From Sphingobium ummariense RL-3 (lineage in GTDB: Bacteria; Pseudomonadota; Alphaproteobacteria; Sphingomonadales; Sphingomonadaceae), in the NCBI RefSeq assembly GCF_000447205.1, contig NZ_AUWY01000058.1, forward strand, positions 1-64,000: a DNA stretch of 64,000 nucleotides. Reading direction: 5' to 3'. The translations under genes were made by a program, and so were the position numbers. Position 1 is the stretch's first letter. Every line of letters begins with the position of its first letter. A model generated the notes under the pieces. The model did not search any database. It saw only the letters and a list, made by a program, of their open reading frames with translations, and was not told where the DNA came from. Positions 15,738 to 24,894 of this stretch are shown piece by piece.

Positions 15738-17867
15738 CTAGAAGCGGTAGCTCACCGTGCCAAACACATTGCGCTCCGCACCGATGAAGCAGTCGCCGCG
15801 CGACAGGCAGGCAGCGTAGTATTTCTCGCCCAGCAGGTTGGTCGCATTGACCGAGAAGCGCCAGCTCCGCCAGTTCACCTCCGCCAGCGCGTCGACCAGT
15901 GTATAATCCGGCGTGGTGATGATCCCGCCCGACCGGTTCCTGCCCGAATAGCGCACGCCCATGCCCAGCCGCAGGCTGGTCTCCTCATTGGCCTGGATCG
16001 TCTTCGTCCCCCAGACCGAGGCATTGTATTTGGGCACATTGTCCAACTGCCGGCCGACCTCGTCCAGTTCGGCCTTGTTGTAGCTGTAATTGGCGATGAT
16101 CTCGTAATTGCCCGGCAGCATCCGGCTCGCTTCGACCTCGAAGCCCTTGGAGGTGCTGGTTCCGGCCTGAATCTGCTCCAGCGGATTGGCCGGATCGCTG
16201 ATCAGGCGATTGTCCTCCTTGATGTGATAGCCGGTGACCGTGACCAGCGTGGCGTCGTCGGGATGAAGCTTGATCCCGACCTCATATTGGCGGCCGGTGG
16301 TGGGACGGAAGGTGTTGCCGGCGCCATCGCGGCCCGGCAGCGGCTGGAAGGATTCGGTGTAGCTGAAGAAGGGCGACACGCCTCGCACGACTTCCGCGAT
16401 GATGCCGGCGCGGAATGTCGTGGCGTTCACCGTCTCCGCTGGCTCGCCCGCCGCCTGGGTGCGGACATGGTCCCGCCGCCCGCCGAGCACGATCGACACC
16501 CGATCCCAGAACCGGATCTGGTCCTGCACGTAGAAGCCGATCTGGGACTGCTTCGTGTCCTCATGGCTTGCGAACTGGGGATTGGGGATGCCGCCGCCAT
16601 AGTCCGACAGCGCATCGTAATCGATGTCGTAGATATCGATATATTCCATGCCGGAGCCATTGGTCTTGCGCACCCGGTTCCAGCTGTAATCGACGCCTGC
16701 CAGCAGGACATGCTGGATGCCTTCACCTGTGTCGAAGTCGAAGCGGATGTTGTTGTCGGTGGAGAAGACGTTCATCCGCGCATAGCTGCCGTCCGAATAG
16801 AGGCCGATCGTGCGCTGCGCCGGATCGGGCAGGGGGCGGTCATCCTCGCCCGGGACGGGCATGCCGGTCTGCGGATTGAGCAGCACATAGGGATTGGTCG
16901 GATTGGAATAGCTGTTGGGATAATGGGTGAAATAGGTGAGGTCGCTGTCGATGTAGCGCGCCTTGAGGCTCAGCTTCACATGCTCGCCAAACTGCCGGTC
17001 GACGATACCCGTGCCCTGCAGCAGCCGCCCGTCATAACGGTCCCAGCCCGGCTTGCCGATGAAGGTGTCATTGGGCAGGCGACCATTGGGATTGGGATAG
17101 AGCGTGCCCACCACCGGCAGGAATTGCGACGTCGATCCGCCGTCATCCTCCTGGTAGAGGCCGATCAGCGTGATGTCGGTCGCCGCGTCGGGCTGGAAGC
17201 GCAGTGACGGCGCGATCATCACCCGGTCGTCGGGCACATGATCGACCTGCGTGCCTGAACTCCGCACCCGCGCCACGATCCGCCCCGCAATGTCGTCCGT
17301 GATCGGCCCGGTGATGTCGGCCAGCGCCTCCTTGCGGTCGAAGGAGCCATAGCGCAGCGCCATCTCGCCGCCGGCCTCGAACTGCGGTACCTTCGACACC
17401 ATGTTGACGAGACCACCGATCGACCCGTTGCCGAACAGCACGGACGCGGGGCCACGCACCACCTCGATCTGTGAGAAATTATATGGGTCCGACCGGATGC
17501 TCGCATAATAGCTGTAGAGGTCGCGCATGCCGTCGCGGAACTGCAGCGGGTTGATGCCGCGGATGAAGCCGCCGTCGACGCGGCTGTCGGGACCATAGGG
17601 ATTGGCCTGCACGCCTGCGACATAGTTCAGCGTGTCGCTGATCGACAGCGCCCCCTGCGACAGAAAGACGTCGTCCTTGACGATGGTGATCGGCTGCGGC
17701 GTCTCGATCAGCGGTGTGTCTGTCTTGGTGCCCGCGCCGCTCGACTGGCGCGCGGCCGTCACGATGATGCTGTCCCGTTCGGCGACCGCCTCTTCAGGCG
17801 TCTGCGCCAGCGCCGGAAAGCCCGCCAGAGCGGTGCATGCCAGCAGGGAGAAGCGTGCGATCGTCAT
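15738..17867 (-). CDS. TonB-dependent siderophore receptor
   Basis: A 709-residue outer-membrane receptor of the ferric-siderophore group (FhuA/FpvA-like). The signal peptide ends at ALAQ; the plug shows IIVTAARQSSG, ETPQPITIVKDDVF, SQIEVVRGPASVLFGNGS and IGGLVNMVSK, in which the VVRGPxSxLFG motif is typical; the barrel ends in VFGTVSYRF. Imported iron would then be handled by the PepSY protein two genes downstream. A good Fur box lies 48 bases upstream of the start, so expression is probably iron-repressed. The siderophore is unknown and no biosynthesis genes are nearby. Confidence 0.94.
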   Translation of the reverse strand: MTIARFSLLACTALAGFPALAQTPEEAVAERDSIIVTAARQSSGAGTKTDTPLIETPQPITIVKDDVFLSQGALSISDTLNYVAGVQANPYGPDSRVDGGFIRGINPLQFRDGMRDLYSYYASIRSDPYNFSQIEVVRGPASVLFGNGSIGGLVNMVSKVPQFEAGGEMALRYGSFDRKEALADITGPITDDIAGRIVARVRSSGTQVDHVPDDRVMIAPSLRFQPDAATDITLIGLYQEDDGGSTSQFLPVVGTLYPNPNGRLPNDTFIGKPGWDRYDGRLLQGTGIVDRQFGEHVKLSLKARYIDSDLTYFTHYPNSYSNPTNPYVLLNPQTGMPVPGEDDRPLPDPAQRTIGLYSDGSYARMNVFSTDNNIRFDFDTGEGIQHVLLAGVDYSWNRVRKTNGSGMEYIDIYDIDYDALSDYGGGIPNPQFASHEDTKQSQIGFYVQDQIRFWDRVSIVLGGRRDHVRTQAAGEPAETVNATTFRAGIIAEVVRGVSPFFSYTESFQPLPGRDGAGNTFRPTTGRQYEVGIKLHPDDATLVTVTGYHIKEDNRLISDPANPLEQIQAGTSTSKGFEVEASRMLPGNYEIIANYSYNKAELDEVGRQLDNVPKYNASVWGTKTIQANEETSLRLGMGVRYSGRNRSGGIITTPDYTLVDALAEVNWRSWRFSVNATNLLGEKYYAACLSRGDCFIGAERNVFGTVSYRF

Positions 17868-17914
17868 GAAAACCCCTTTGCCTGTGATTCAAACCACGTC
17901 CCTGGGGGCGGGAA

Positions 17915-17938
17915 GTAATAAGAATCATTTTCATTAGC
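17915..17938 (-). promoter_or_regulatory. Fur box of the siderophore receptor operon
   Basis: On the minus strand the sequence reads TAATGAAAATGATTCTTATTA, close to the classical Fur consensus GATAATGATAATCATTATC. It lies 48-71 bases upstream of the receptor ATG, where it could block the promoter. In iron-replete cells Fur would repress the receptor, the small membrane protein and the PepSY protein. Confidence 0.7.
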
Positions 17939-18043
17939 AATCGGGTTTCGGTAGGAAGGATGTGTCGGCGCGAAGGTCGCTCCCGACGGGTAAAGGGCCG
18001 GGGTAGGAGCGCGGGAATACAACCGGCCAAAACCGGTCTCGCC

Positions 18044-18316
18044 TCACTCTTCCCCGAACTTCCCTTCTACCAGCGTCACCAGCTGGCCCAGCGCGTGTTC
18101 GGCTTCCGGGCCGGCGGCGCTGATGACGATGGAATCGCCCATCGCCGCGCCCAGCATCATCAGGCCCATGATCGATGTGCCGGTCACCTCGTTGCCGTCC
18201 TTGCGCACGGTAATCTGTGCGGGGAGGCCGCTCGCCAGGGTCACGAATTTTGCGCTGGCCCGGGCATGAAGCCCTCGGCGGTTGCTAATCAGGACTTCCC
18301 GGCTGACTTCGCTCAT
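18044..18316 (-). CDS. ptsH: Phosphocarrier protein HPr
   Basis: A 90-residue HPr. The active-site histidine is H17 in RRGLHARASAKF and the regulatory serine is S48 in TSIMGLMML, the site phosphorylated by HprK. In alphaproteobacteria lacking sugar permeases this is the regulatory PTS, passing phosphate from EI-Ntr to EIIA proteins. Its start overlaps the EIIA stop (ATGA at 18313-18316). It is the last gene of the chvI-chvG-hprK-rapZ-EIIA-HPr run. Confidence 0.96.
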   Translation of the reverse strand: MSEVSREVLISNRRGLHARASAKFVTLASGLPAQITVRKDGNEVTGTSIMGLMMLGAAMGDSIVISAAGPEAEHALGQLVTLVEGKFGEE

Positions 18317-18717
18317 GTGGTGCTGCCCAACAGTTCCGATGCTACGCTGATATATTTCTGTCCCGCCTCGCGCGCGGCAGCGACGGCAGCGCGCACGTCC
18401 ATCACCTTGCGCGCGCTTTCAAGGCGGATCAGCATGGGGAGGTTGATGCCCGCGATCACCTCGATCTCGCCCGCTTTCAGGAGGGAGATGGCCAGATTCG
18501 AAGGGGTGCCGCCGAACAGGTCGGTCAGCAGGATCACGCCCGCGCCGTCGTTCACCCGCGCCACCGCCGCCGCAATGTCCGCGCGGCGCAGCTCCATGTC
18601 GTCTTCCGGGCCGATGCAGATCGTCTCGATCTGCTGCTGCGGTCCCACCACATGCTCCATGGCGATGACGAACTCAGTCGCCAGCGATCCATGCGTGACA
18701 AGTACGAGTCCAATCAT
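18313..18717 (-). CDS. PTS EIIA component, mannose family
   Basis: A 134-residue EIIA(Man)-type protein (ManX/PtsM-like). The phosphorylatable histidine is H9 in LVLVTHGSLA, and LLTDLFGGTPSNLA is the family signature. No EIIB, EIIC or EIID gene is nearby, so the role is probably regulatory, relaying the phosphorylation state of HPr. I chose ATG 18717 because it gives the standard MIGLVLVTHG opening. It lies 23 bases after rapZ. Confidence 0.93.
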   Translation of the reverse strand: MIGLVLVTHGSLATEFVIAMEHVVGPQQQIETICIGPEDDMELRRADIAAAVARVNDGAGVILLTDLFGGTPSNLAISLLKAGEIEVIAGINLPMLIRLESARKVMDVRAAVAAAREAGQKYISVASELLGSTT

Positions 18718-18739
18718 CTGCTTCGTCGGCCCATCTGTT

Positions 18740-19681
18740 TCATGATTGTGCTTTCGGGCCTCCCGATGATCCGCGCTTCTCCAGGGCATCCTGTGGCGCT
18801 GATTCCATATTGCGGTGCGAGACCGTGGGCGAAAAGCCCGCGTCTTGCAAGTATCTGGCGACACGCTCGGCCACATGGACGGACCGATGCCGTCCCCCGG
18901 TGCAGCCGAAGGCTATGGTGACGTATGTCTTGCCGCTCTCCGCATAGCGCGGCAGCAAGGTGGCGAGCAGCCGCTCGATCTGCCCAACCGCTTCCTCATA
19001 GGCGGGGTCTTCGGCGATATAGGCCGCCACCTCGGCGTCCTGTCCGGTCTTGGGACGCAGCGCTTCCTCCCAATGCGGATTGCGCAGGAAGCGCATGTCG
19101 AACATCAGGTCGGCGTTGCGCGGCACCCCGCGCGAAAAGCCGAAGGAGAGGATGGTCAGCACCGGATCCGACAACCCGTCCCGCGAAAAGCGATTGCGGA
19201 TCTCCTGCTGCAGGCCGTTGGTGGTGGTATTGGTCGTGTCGATGACCTGGCTTGCCCAGCGGCGCAGCGGCTCGACCATCTCGCGCTCCCGGGCGATGCC
19301 GTCGACCGCGGGCCGGTCGGCCGCCAGCGGGTGGCGGCGGCGTGTCTCGGCAAAGCGGCGTTCCAGTTCGGTCCCGGAGCAGTCGAGGAACAGCGTTTCG
19401 ATGTCGTGGCCATGCGTCTCGCGCAGCGTCTTGATCCGCTGGACGATGGCGTTGGCGTCGAAGCCGCGCGTGCGCGCGTCGATGCCCAGCGCCAGCGGCC
19501 GGTCGTCCGCATCGTCATGGCCGGCTGGCAGCGGCGTGCCAAGCAACCTGTCGAGCAGCACGAGCGGCAGGTTGTCGACCACCTCCCAACCCATGTCCTC
19601 CAGCGTCTTGAGCGCGGTCGTCTTGCCGGCGCCCGACAGGCCCGAGACCAGCAGAATGGTCTTGGCGTTGACGCCGCTCAT
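18740..19681 (-). CDS. rapZ: RNase adapter / nucleotide-binding protein RapZ
   Basis: A 313-residue RapZ (YvcJ) family protein with Walker A GLSGAGKTT (14-22), VVDNLPLVLLDRL, and the conserved C-terminal domain ending near TVSHRNM with GCTGGRHRSV. In enterobacteria RapZ presents small RNAs controlling glucosamine-6-phosphate synthase to RNase E; its role in this group is less clear. Its start overlaps the hprK stop by four bases, tying it to the regulatory PTS. Confidence 0.95.
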   Translation of the reverse strand: MSGVNAKTILLVSGLSGAGKTTALKTLEDMGWEVVDNLPLVLLDRLLGTPLPAGHDDADDRPLALGIDARTRGFDANAIVQRIKTLRETHGHDIETLFLDCSGTELERRFAETRRRHPLAADRPAVDGIAREREMVEPLRRWASQVIDTTNTTTNGLQQEIRNRFSRDGLSDPVLTILSFGFSRGVPRNADLMFDMRFLRNPHWEEALRPKTGQDAEVAAYIAEDPAYEEAVGQIERLLATLLPRYAESGKTYVTIAFGCTGGRHRSVHVAERVARYLQDAGFSPTVSHRNMESAPQDALEKRGSSGGPKAQS

Positions 19682-20112
19682 GACTGCCCCAGCGTCTTGA
19701 GCGCCAGCTCGATCTTAATCGGGGCGGACGCCTCATGGGGGACAATCCTGACGACCGGTACCTGCATCCCCGCGATCGCGCGGTGGACCTGCTCCAGGGG
19801 CATGCGTTCCACTATGTCGGAAAGGTCGGCGACCAGCGCCACTGAGGCCTCGTCGATGTGGGGCATGGCGATGATCCCAAGCCCGCGCACCTCCATCTTG
19901 CCGGCGATCGTGGCGGGGCAGGTAGCGACCAGTCGACCGTCGATCCGCTTCACCAGCGTCGTGTCATCGCTGACCAGCACCGCGCCACGATCGATCAGGC
20001 GCAGGGCCAGGTCGGACTTGCCGGCCCCGCTCGGCCCGCAAAGCAGTACGGCACGGCCCCCGACGCTGATGGTCGTCGCATGCAAGGTCTCGGATGAAAG
20101 TGCCCGCGTCAT
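19678..20112 (-). CDS. hprK: HPr kinase/phosphorylase, short form
   Basis: A 144-residue protein that corresponds only to the C-terminal catalytic domain of HprK, with P-loop CGPSGAGKSDLALRL (25-39) and the signature around EVRGLGIIAMP. It phosphorylates or dephosphorylates HPr on serine 48. Firmicute HprK is about 310 residues; the missing N-terminal domain is normal in alphaproteobacteria. It lies 87 bases downstream of chvG. Confidence 0.94.
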   Translation of the reverse strand: MTRALSSETLHATTISVGGRAVLLCGPSGAGKSDLALRLIDRGAVLVSDDTTLVKRIDGRLVATCPATIAGKMEVRGLGIIAMPHIDEASVALVADLSDIVERMPLEQVHRAIAGMQVPVVRIVPHEASAPIKIELALKTLGQS

Positions 20113-20199
20113 GTCCCCCGCTTCCTACACCCGCGCCGCCTAGCTTCAAATCGAATAGCGGCGTCCATTCCCGCACCCCCGTCCCGTGCGGGGACGTCG

Positions 20200-21795
20200 T
20201 TATTCGGAGGCGATCCCCGGATCGCGCGCCAGGGCCATGGGCAGGTGGACGATGAAGCGGGCGCCGCGCTGCATGTCCTCGCGGTCGCCGATACTGATCC
20301 GGCCCTGATGCCCTTCTATGATGGAGCGGGCGATGGCAAGGCCCAGGCCCGAATGGGTGCCGAACGCCTCGCCTTCCGGCCGGACGCTGTGGAAGCGACG
20401 GAAGACATGCTCGCGCTCGCTCTCGGGCACGCCCGGCCCCTCGTCCTCGACGCTCACCATCACCTGGTCGTCGGCCACCGTCGCGATGATCTGCACCAGC
20501 CCCCCCTCGGGTGAGAAGGACACGGCGTTGTCGATCAGGTTGTCGAGCACGCGGATCAGCCGCTGCTCCTCTCCCAGCACGACGGCGACGTCCTTGCGCG
20601 GCCGGGCGAAGGCCAGCCTGACCCCGCGCGGCACGCCCCGGGCCTCTCGTGCGATCACCATCTTCTCGATAAGCAGGCCCAGGTCGATCGGCTCGAACCG
20701 GGTGCGCGACAGCTCGGCGTCGACGCGCGAAGCCTCGGCGATGTCGGTCACCAGCCGGTCGAGCCGCCGCACGTCGTCCTGCGCGATCGCCATCAGCTGC
20801 GCGCGCAGGTCCGGCCTTTCCACTCGGTCGAGCGAATCGAGAGCCGAGCGCAGCGACGCGATGGGGTTCTTCAATTCATGGCTCACATCGGCAGCGAAGG
20901 CGTCAGTGGCGTCGATCCGCTGGCGCAGTGCATGGCTCATGTCGGACAGCGCGCGTGCCAGCATGCCGATCTCGTCGCGCCGCTCGGGCAGGCGGGGCAC
21001 CGTGACTTCGCGCGCCCGGCCCAGGCGCACGCGCACGGCGGCGCGCGCCAACCGCCGGATCGGCGAGACGATAGTGCGCGCCAGGAACAGCGACAGCAGC
21101 ACGGAGGCCAGCACGGCCGCCGCCAGCACGATGCCGAGCCGGAGCCGTTCCGCGCGTACGGTGCGTGTGATGTCCCGCGCATTCTCAGTCGCCAGCAGGG
21201 TGGAGCCGTCCTTCACGCCCACGGCGGCGGAGATCATGAAGGTTCGATCCGGCGCGTAGCGGTTGGTCGATTGCGGCTTGCCGGTCTTACGTTCCAGCAC
21301 GACCTCCGGCCAGGCGGAAGCGCGGTCGATGGCCGGCTCTTCGAAGTCGGGCGGTCGGTCGGCGGACACGACCTTGTCCACCATCTTGTCGAGGAAGCGG
21401 GCGACATGGCGGCGCCATTGCTCGTCCTCGGGCGAACGCAGGCGATAGCGGGGGGCGTTCATAGTGAAGCTGTCGGCTATCAACCGCCCGTCGCTTGCAT
21501 AGCGGCGTACCCGGTCGCCGGTCTGGCGGGCATAGGCCGCGATCAGGGAGTCATGCCGGTCGGCCGGCGCGTTCTCCAGCCCGATCGCGAGCAGCTTCAG
21601 CTCGCGCGCCGACTGTGCCAGCCGGTCGTCGACGATGCGCGTGCGATAGCTGTCGAGATAGAAGAATCCGCCCGCCAGCAGGGCGAGCGCGAACACGTTC
21701 ACCGCCAGGATGCGCGGCGTCAGGCTCAGCCGGCCCGACCAGCGCACCGCCAGCGGCGCGCGATCACTCTTCGGAGAATCGGTAGCCGGCGCCAT
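20200..21795 (-). CDS. chvG: Sensor histidine kinase ChvG
   Basis: A 531-residue membrane histidine kinase and the partner of ChvI; in other alphaproteobacteria the pair responds to acid and cell-envelope stress. There are two membrane segments ([39 protein letters not shown]) around a periplasmic domain of about 200 residues, a HAMP linker, then the H box [12 protein letters not shown] with H306, N box [15 protein letters not shown], and G boxes DEGPGVP and [11 protein letters not shown] chose ATG 21795, which overlaps the end of chvI by 32 bases. The reading frame is open further upstream, but that part is antisense or overlaps chvI. Confidence 0.94.
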   Translation of the reverse strand: MAPATDSPKSDRAPLAVRWSGRLSLTPRILAVNVFALALLAGGFFYLDSYRTRIVDDRLAQSARELKLLAIGLENAPADRHDSLIAAYARQTGDRVRRYASDGRLIADSFTMNAPRYRLRSPEDEQWRRHVARFLDKMVDKVVSADRPPDFEEPAIDRASAWPEVVLERKTGKPQSTNRYAPDRTFMISAAVGVKDGSTLLATENARDITRTVRAERLRLGIVLAAAVLASVLLSLFLARTIVSPIRRLARAAVRVRLGRAREVTVPRLPERRDEIGMLARALSDMSHALRQRIDATDAFAADVSHELKNPIASLRSALDSLDRVERPDLRAQLMAIAQDDVRRLDRLVTDIAEASRVDAELSRTRFEPIDLGLLIEKMVIAREARGVPRGVRLAFARPRKDVAVVLGEEQRLIRVLDNLIDNAVSFSPEGGLVQIIATVADDQVMVSVEDEGPGVPESEREHVFRRFHSVRPEGEAFGTHSGLGLAIARSIIEGHQGRISIGDREDMQRGARFIVHLPMALARDPGIASE

Positions 21796-22468
21796 AGAGC
21801 GTATCGATCGCGTTGAATTCAGGGTCGGCCTCGCGAAACTTGCGGCGCAGGCGCTTGATGTGGCTGTCGATCGTGCGGTCGTCGACATAGACGTCGTCCT
21901 GATACGCCGCGTCCATCAGTTGGTTGCGGTTCTTGACCACGCCAGGCCGGGCGGCCAGCGTCTCCAGGATCAGGAATTCGGTGACCGTCAGGGTCACGTC
22001 CTTGCCGCCCCATTTCACTCGATGGCGCGCCGGGTCCATCTCCAACCGTCCGCGCACGATCGGATCGGCGGCGGGCTCGTCCGGTGCGGCGGTGCGGCTG
22101 CTCGCCTCGGCGCGGCGCAGGATGGCGCGGATGCGCGCGATCAGCAGCCGCTGCGAGAAAGGTTTGGAGATATAGTCGTCCGCGCCCATCGCGAGGCCCA
22201 GCGCCTCGTCCAGCTCGTCGGCCTTGGAGGTGAGGAAGATGACCGGCATCTGGCTCTTTTCGCGCAGCCGGCGCAGCAGTTCCAGCCCATCCATGCGCGG
22301 CATCTTGATGTCGAACACGGCAAGGTCCGCCGGATTATCCAGCAATGCCTTCAGCGCGGCCTCCGCATCGGAATAGATGCGGGTCATGAACCCTTCGGTC
22401 TGCAACGCGATGGACACCGATGTCAGGATATTCTTGTCGTCATCCACCAGGGCGATGGTTGCGGTCAT
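21764..22468 (-). CDS. chvI: Response regulator ChvI
   Basis: A 234-residue OmpR/PhoB-type regulator. The receiver domain has the acidic pocket VDDD (8-11), phosphoacceptor D53 in [11 protein letters not shown] in FLTSKA and K in ISKPF; the winged-helix DNA-binding domain follows ([41 protein letters not shown]). It is the first gene of the minus-strand run that also holds chvG and the regulatory PTS. ATG 22468 gives the family start. Confidence 0.95.
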   Translation of the reverse strand: MTATIALVDDDKNILTSVSIALQTEGFMTRIYSDAEAALKALLDNPADLAVFDIKMPRMDGLELLRRLREKSQMPVIFLTSKADELDEALGLAMGADDYISKPFSQRLLIARIRAILRRAEASSRTAAPDEPAADPIVRGRLEMDPARHRVKWGGKDVTLTVTEFLILETLAARPGVVKNRNQLMDAAYQDDVYVDDRTIDSHIKRLRRKFREADPEFNAIDTLYGAGYRFSEE

Positions 22469-22678
22469 GCGTGATCCCAAATGCCGTCGCAGCCGGGTGG
22501 CCCGTGAAGCGCCCCGCAGGCTGCACCTGCCCCTCCGTTAGACGAAGGCGCAGCAGACCGCAAGAAAGCCGGGCGCGCGGGGAGGGCCGGGTCCGATTTT
22601 CGCTCGTCTCCCCTCGTCTTTGCTTTGGCCCGGGTGCTTCGCCTGCTATTCTCTCCGGATCAAAGCGGAGTCCTTCTC

Positions 22679-22996
22679 ATGAGCATGTTCGACGATCTTC
22701 TGGGCAATCTTGGCGGGCTGGAGGCGATCGCTGGCCGCATGGGCATGGAGCCGGAACAGATGCAGGCGCTGATGAACGAGATCAGCGCGAAGATCGGCGC
22801 TGGCGACACCAGCGTCTCCGCCCTGGCGGAAACGGCGGCCGAGCACGGCGTTTCGGCGGACAAGCTGCAGGAACTGCTCGGCCAGTTCGGCGGGCCGGAA
22901 GCGATCCTGGGAAAGCTCGGCGGCCTGTTCGACCGAGACGGCGACGGCAATCCCCTCAATGAACTGGGCGGACTTGCCAAGGGCCTGTTTGGCTGA
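22679..22996 (+). CDS. Small hypothetical protein (YidB/DUF937-like)
   Basis: A 105-residue soluble protein, helical and rich in glycine-leucine (LLGNLGGLEAI, LGKLGGLF), with FDRDGDGNPLNE near the end that resembles a calcium-binding loop but lacks a full EF hand. The repeated helix pattern recalls the DUF937/YidB family; the assignment is tentative. It starts at ATG 22679 and is divergent from chvI, with a 210-base shared upstream region in which I see no clear site. Confidence 0.7.
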   Translation: MSMFDDLLGNLGGLEAIAGRMGMEPEQMQALMNEISAKIGAGDTSVSALAETAAEHGVSADKLQELLGQFGGPEAILGKLGGLFDRDGDGNPLNELGGLAKGLFG

Positions 22997-23002
22997 CGAC
23001 CT

Positions 23003-23020
23003 ATACCCCATCCGGGGTAT
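23003..23020 (+). promoter_or_regulatory. CsoR/RcnR-type palindrome
   Basis: ATACCCC (23003-23009) and GGGGTAT (23014-23020) are perfect inverted arms around ATCC, 76 bases upstream of the outer-membrane protein gene. The ATACCCC-n-GGGGTAT pattern is the known operator form of the CsoR/RcnR/FrmR family, which senses copper, nickel, formaldehyde or persulfide. No regulator of this family is in the window. Alternatively it is a hairpin ending the upstream gene, but no T run follows. Confidence 0.4.
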
Positions 23021-23096
23021 GTCGGGCTGAATTTATGCCCCTATAGCGTTGTTTGCGGCTGAGTGGGCAGCCGGAAACGGGGTTGAGGGGGATTAG

Positions 23097-24620
23097 ATGA
23101 AAAATTCGGTCATGCGCGTCGGCGCAGCCTTGGCTGCGCTGGGCGGCGCCTGCCTGTCGACCGCAGGCGCGCAGCATGTGGATGAGGTGACGGCGCCCAA
23201 TGCGCCGGGCCGCGTCTATGTGCGTATGCTGCTGGAGGACGACAACGCACCGACCTTCCGCCTGTTGCCGGGCGTGCCGGTCGACAGCAGCTATGTCGCG
23301 CGCGATGCGGGTATCGACCTCTACCATGTGAGCGTCATTCCCCATATTTACGGCTTCGACCCCGATGCCGTGGGCGACGCGGTCGTCAACACCACATCCA
23401 ACATATTGGGGACGCAGATCTGGGGCCGCTACCGCAACCAGACGCTGACCAACGGGCTGGAAATTGCGCAGCTGACCGTCACGCTGCCCTGCCGCAGCGC
23501 CGGTCGCCGCTCGGTGTTCGAACAGGGTGTGGTCAATCCGACCTCGCTGCTCGGCCGGGCGATCCAGCAGGGCTATTACGATCAGCCGCCGGAAGGCATC
23601 AGCCATGCGGCCTATGACAATATCGACGGCATCTACGCCAATCCCTATGCCGTGACCTTCACCGGCGCCGACGAGGACGAGGTGTTCAGCCGCTACGAGC
23701 AGTTCCTCGACGCGGATTCGACCCAGGGGCAGTGGACATACGGCGCCAATCCCGATGGCACACCGAACTCCTTCACCAGCACGGATCTGCTTCAGGCCGC
23801 CTATGGCTGCTCGGTCAGCGGCGCCGGCGTCAACCCGCTGGTCGGGAATGCGCAGAGCCTGCAGCACCAGATGATCGAATCTGCGCTGGATTTCACCCAG
23901 CCCAGCCTGACCCCGGACGAGGCGCCCTGGGGCATCGGCATGCGAATCGGCCGGATCAACCGCCAGGGCGCGGTTGGTACCAGCTATGAAGCGCGTATCA
24001 ACCGCTCCTTTCGGCTGGCGGAGGGAAGTCGCGCCCTGCTGATCTTCGATGTGCCGGTCAGCTACGAGGATGTGAAGGGCGTGCGCACGCTGCGCGCCTC
24101 CGCTGCCGTCGCCGCACGTGTGCCCGTGTCGCGGATCTGGAGCGTGGAGCCGCGCGTCGCCTATGGCTATGTCTATGCCCACGACCAGCAGCTTAAGGGC
24201 CAGATGCTGACCGGCACCGTCTCCAGCCTGCTCTATCTCGACAATCTGGTCGGCCGCGGCGCGCTCACCATCGGCAATATGGCGGGCTTCACCAAGGTGC
24301 TGAAGGCGCAGCTCTATGACTATGACGTCGGCAATCGCACCGACAATTTCGTGCTCCGCAACGGCCTCGCCTACGAACTGCCGCTGGCGGGCCGGGGCGT
24401 GGGCCAGCGCCAGACATCGCTGCGCGCCAGCTATGCGCTCACCAATTATTTCGGCGACGACCTCTATACCGACACGCTGCACGAAGCGACCCTGTCGCTG
24501 GGCGTGCGGACGCGCGAAAGCGACATCCGCAACAGTTTCGAAGTGGTGCGCGTCGGCCTGATCGCCAAGAAGGGCGAGCATTACAAGAGCGGGCACATCT
24601 TCATAGGTTATCGTTTCTGA
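23097..24620 (+). CDS. Exported beta-rich protein, probably outer membrane
   Basis: A 507-residue protein with a signal peptide (MRVGAALAALGGACLSTAGA) and no family I recognise. The C-terminal half has alternating aromatic-hydrophobic strands and ends in FIGYRF, the terminal phenylalanine expected of an outer-membrane barrel; the N-terminal half (MLLEDDNAPTFRLLPGVPV) looks globular. GAGGGGGA precedes ATG 23097 by 5 bases. A CsoR-like palindrome lies upstream and a strong terminator downstream, so it is probably a single-gene unit. Confidence 0.75.
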   Translation: MKNSVMRVGAALAALGGACLSTAGAQHVDEVTAPNAPGRVYVRMLLEDDNAPTFRLLPGVPVDSSYVARDAGIDLYHVSVIPHIYGFDPDAVGDAVVNTTSNILGTQIWGRYRNQTLTNGLEIAQLTVTLPCRSAGRRSVFEQGVVNPTSLLGRAIQQGYYDQPPEGISHAAYDNIDGIYANPYAVTFTGADEDEVFSRYEQFLDADSTQGQWTYGANPDGTPNSFTSTDLLQAAYGCSVSGAGVNPLVGNAQSLQHQMIESALDFTQPSLTPDEAPWGIGMRIGRINRQGAVGTSYEARINRSFRLAEGSRALLIFDVPVSYEDVKGVRTLRASAAVAARVPVSRIWSVEPRVAYGYVYAHDQQLKGQMLTGTVSSLLYLDNLVGRGALTIGNMAGFTKVLKAQLYDYDVGNRTDNFVLRNGLAYELPLAGRGVGQRQTSLRASYALTNYFGDDLYTDTLHEATLSLGVRTRESDIRNSFEVVRVGLIAKKGEHYKSGHIFIGYRF

Positions 24621-24652
24621 CGTTTTCCCGCGGCGTGGGGGCATGCGCGGGG

Positions 24653-24684
24653 CGGCCGGGTCTGAATGCGGACCCGGCCGTTTT
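24653..24684 (+). terminator. Rho-independent terminator
   Basis: CGGCCGGGTC (24653-24662) pairs perfectly with GACCCGGCCG (24671-24680) and is followed by TTTT, 33 bases after the outer-membrane protein stop. Confidence 0.8.
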
Positions 24685-24832
24685 GCGTCAGGCGGTGAGG
24701 GAGTGGATCATTGCATGATCTAAACTGATCCGGTGCGGCGGCCCGTCGCAGTTGCGCCAGCTTTCCTTGGGCCAAGATTTTTTCACCTTGCCTTCGCCCG
24801 GCAATAGGGCCATTCGCGAAGGGAATTGCTTA

Positions 24833-24849
24833 TTGCGAATGATCCGCAA
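24833..24849 (+). promoter_or_regulatory. Fur-like palindrome upstream of the reductase
   Basis: TTGCGAATGATCCGCAA has perfect 5-base arms (TTGCG/CGCAA) around AATGATC and resembles the TTGCGAATnATTCGCAA form of iron boxes. It ends 45 bases before the reductase start. Iron or redox control of a ferredoxin reductase would make sense. The claim rests on pattern only. Confidence 0.35.
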
Positions 24850-24894
24850 CTGGCGCGCCATGGCGGCGCGTGGAATTCGGCCAAGGAAAAGGTC

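Noticed and set aside
15516..17207. Plus-strand open frame of 563 codons
   Set aside because: It is antisense to the siderophore receptor.
23001..24644. Minus-strand open frame of 547 codons
   Set aside because: It is antisense to the exported protein at 23097-24620, which has a signal peptide and an outer-membrane-type end.
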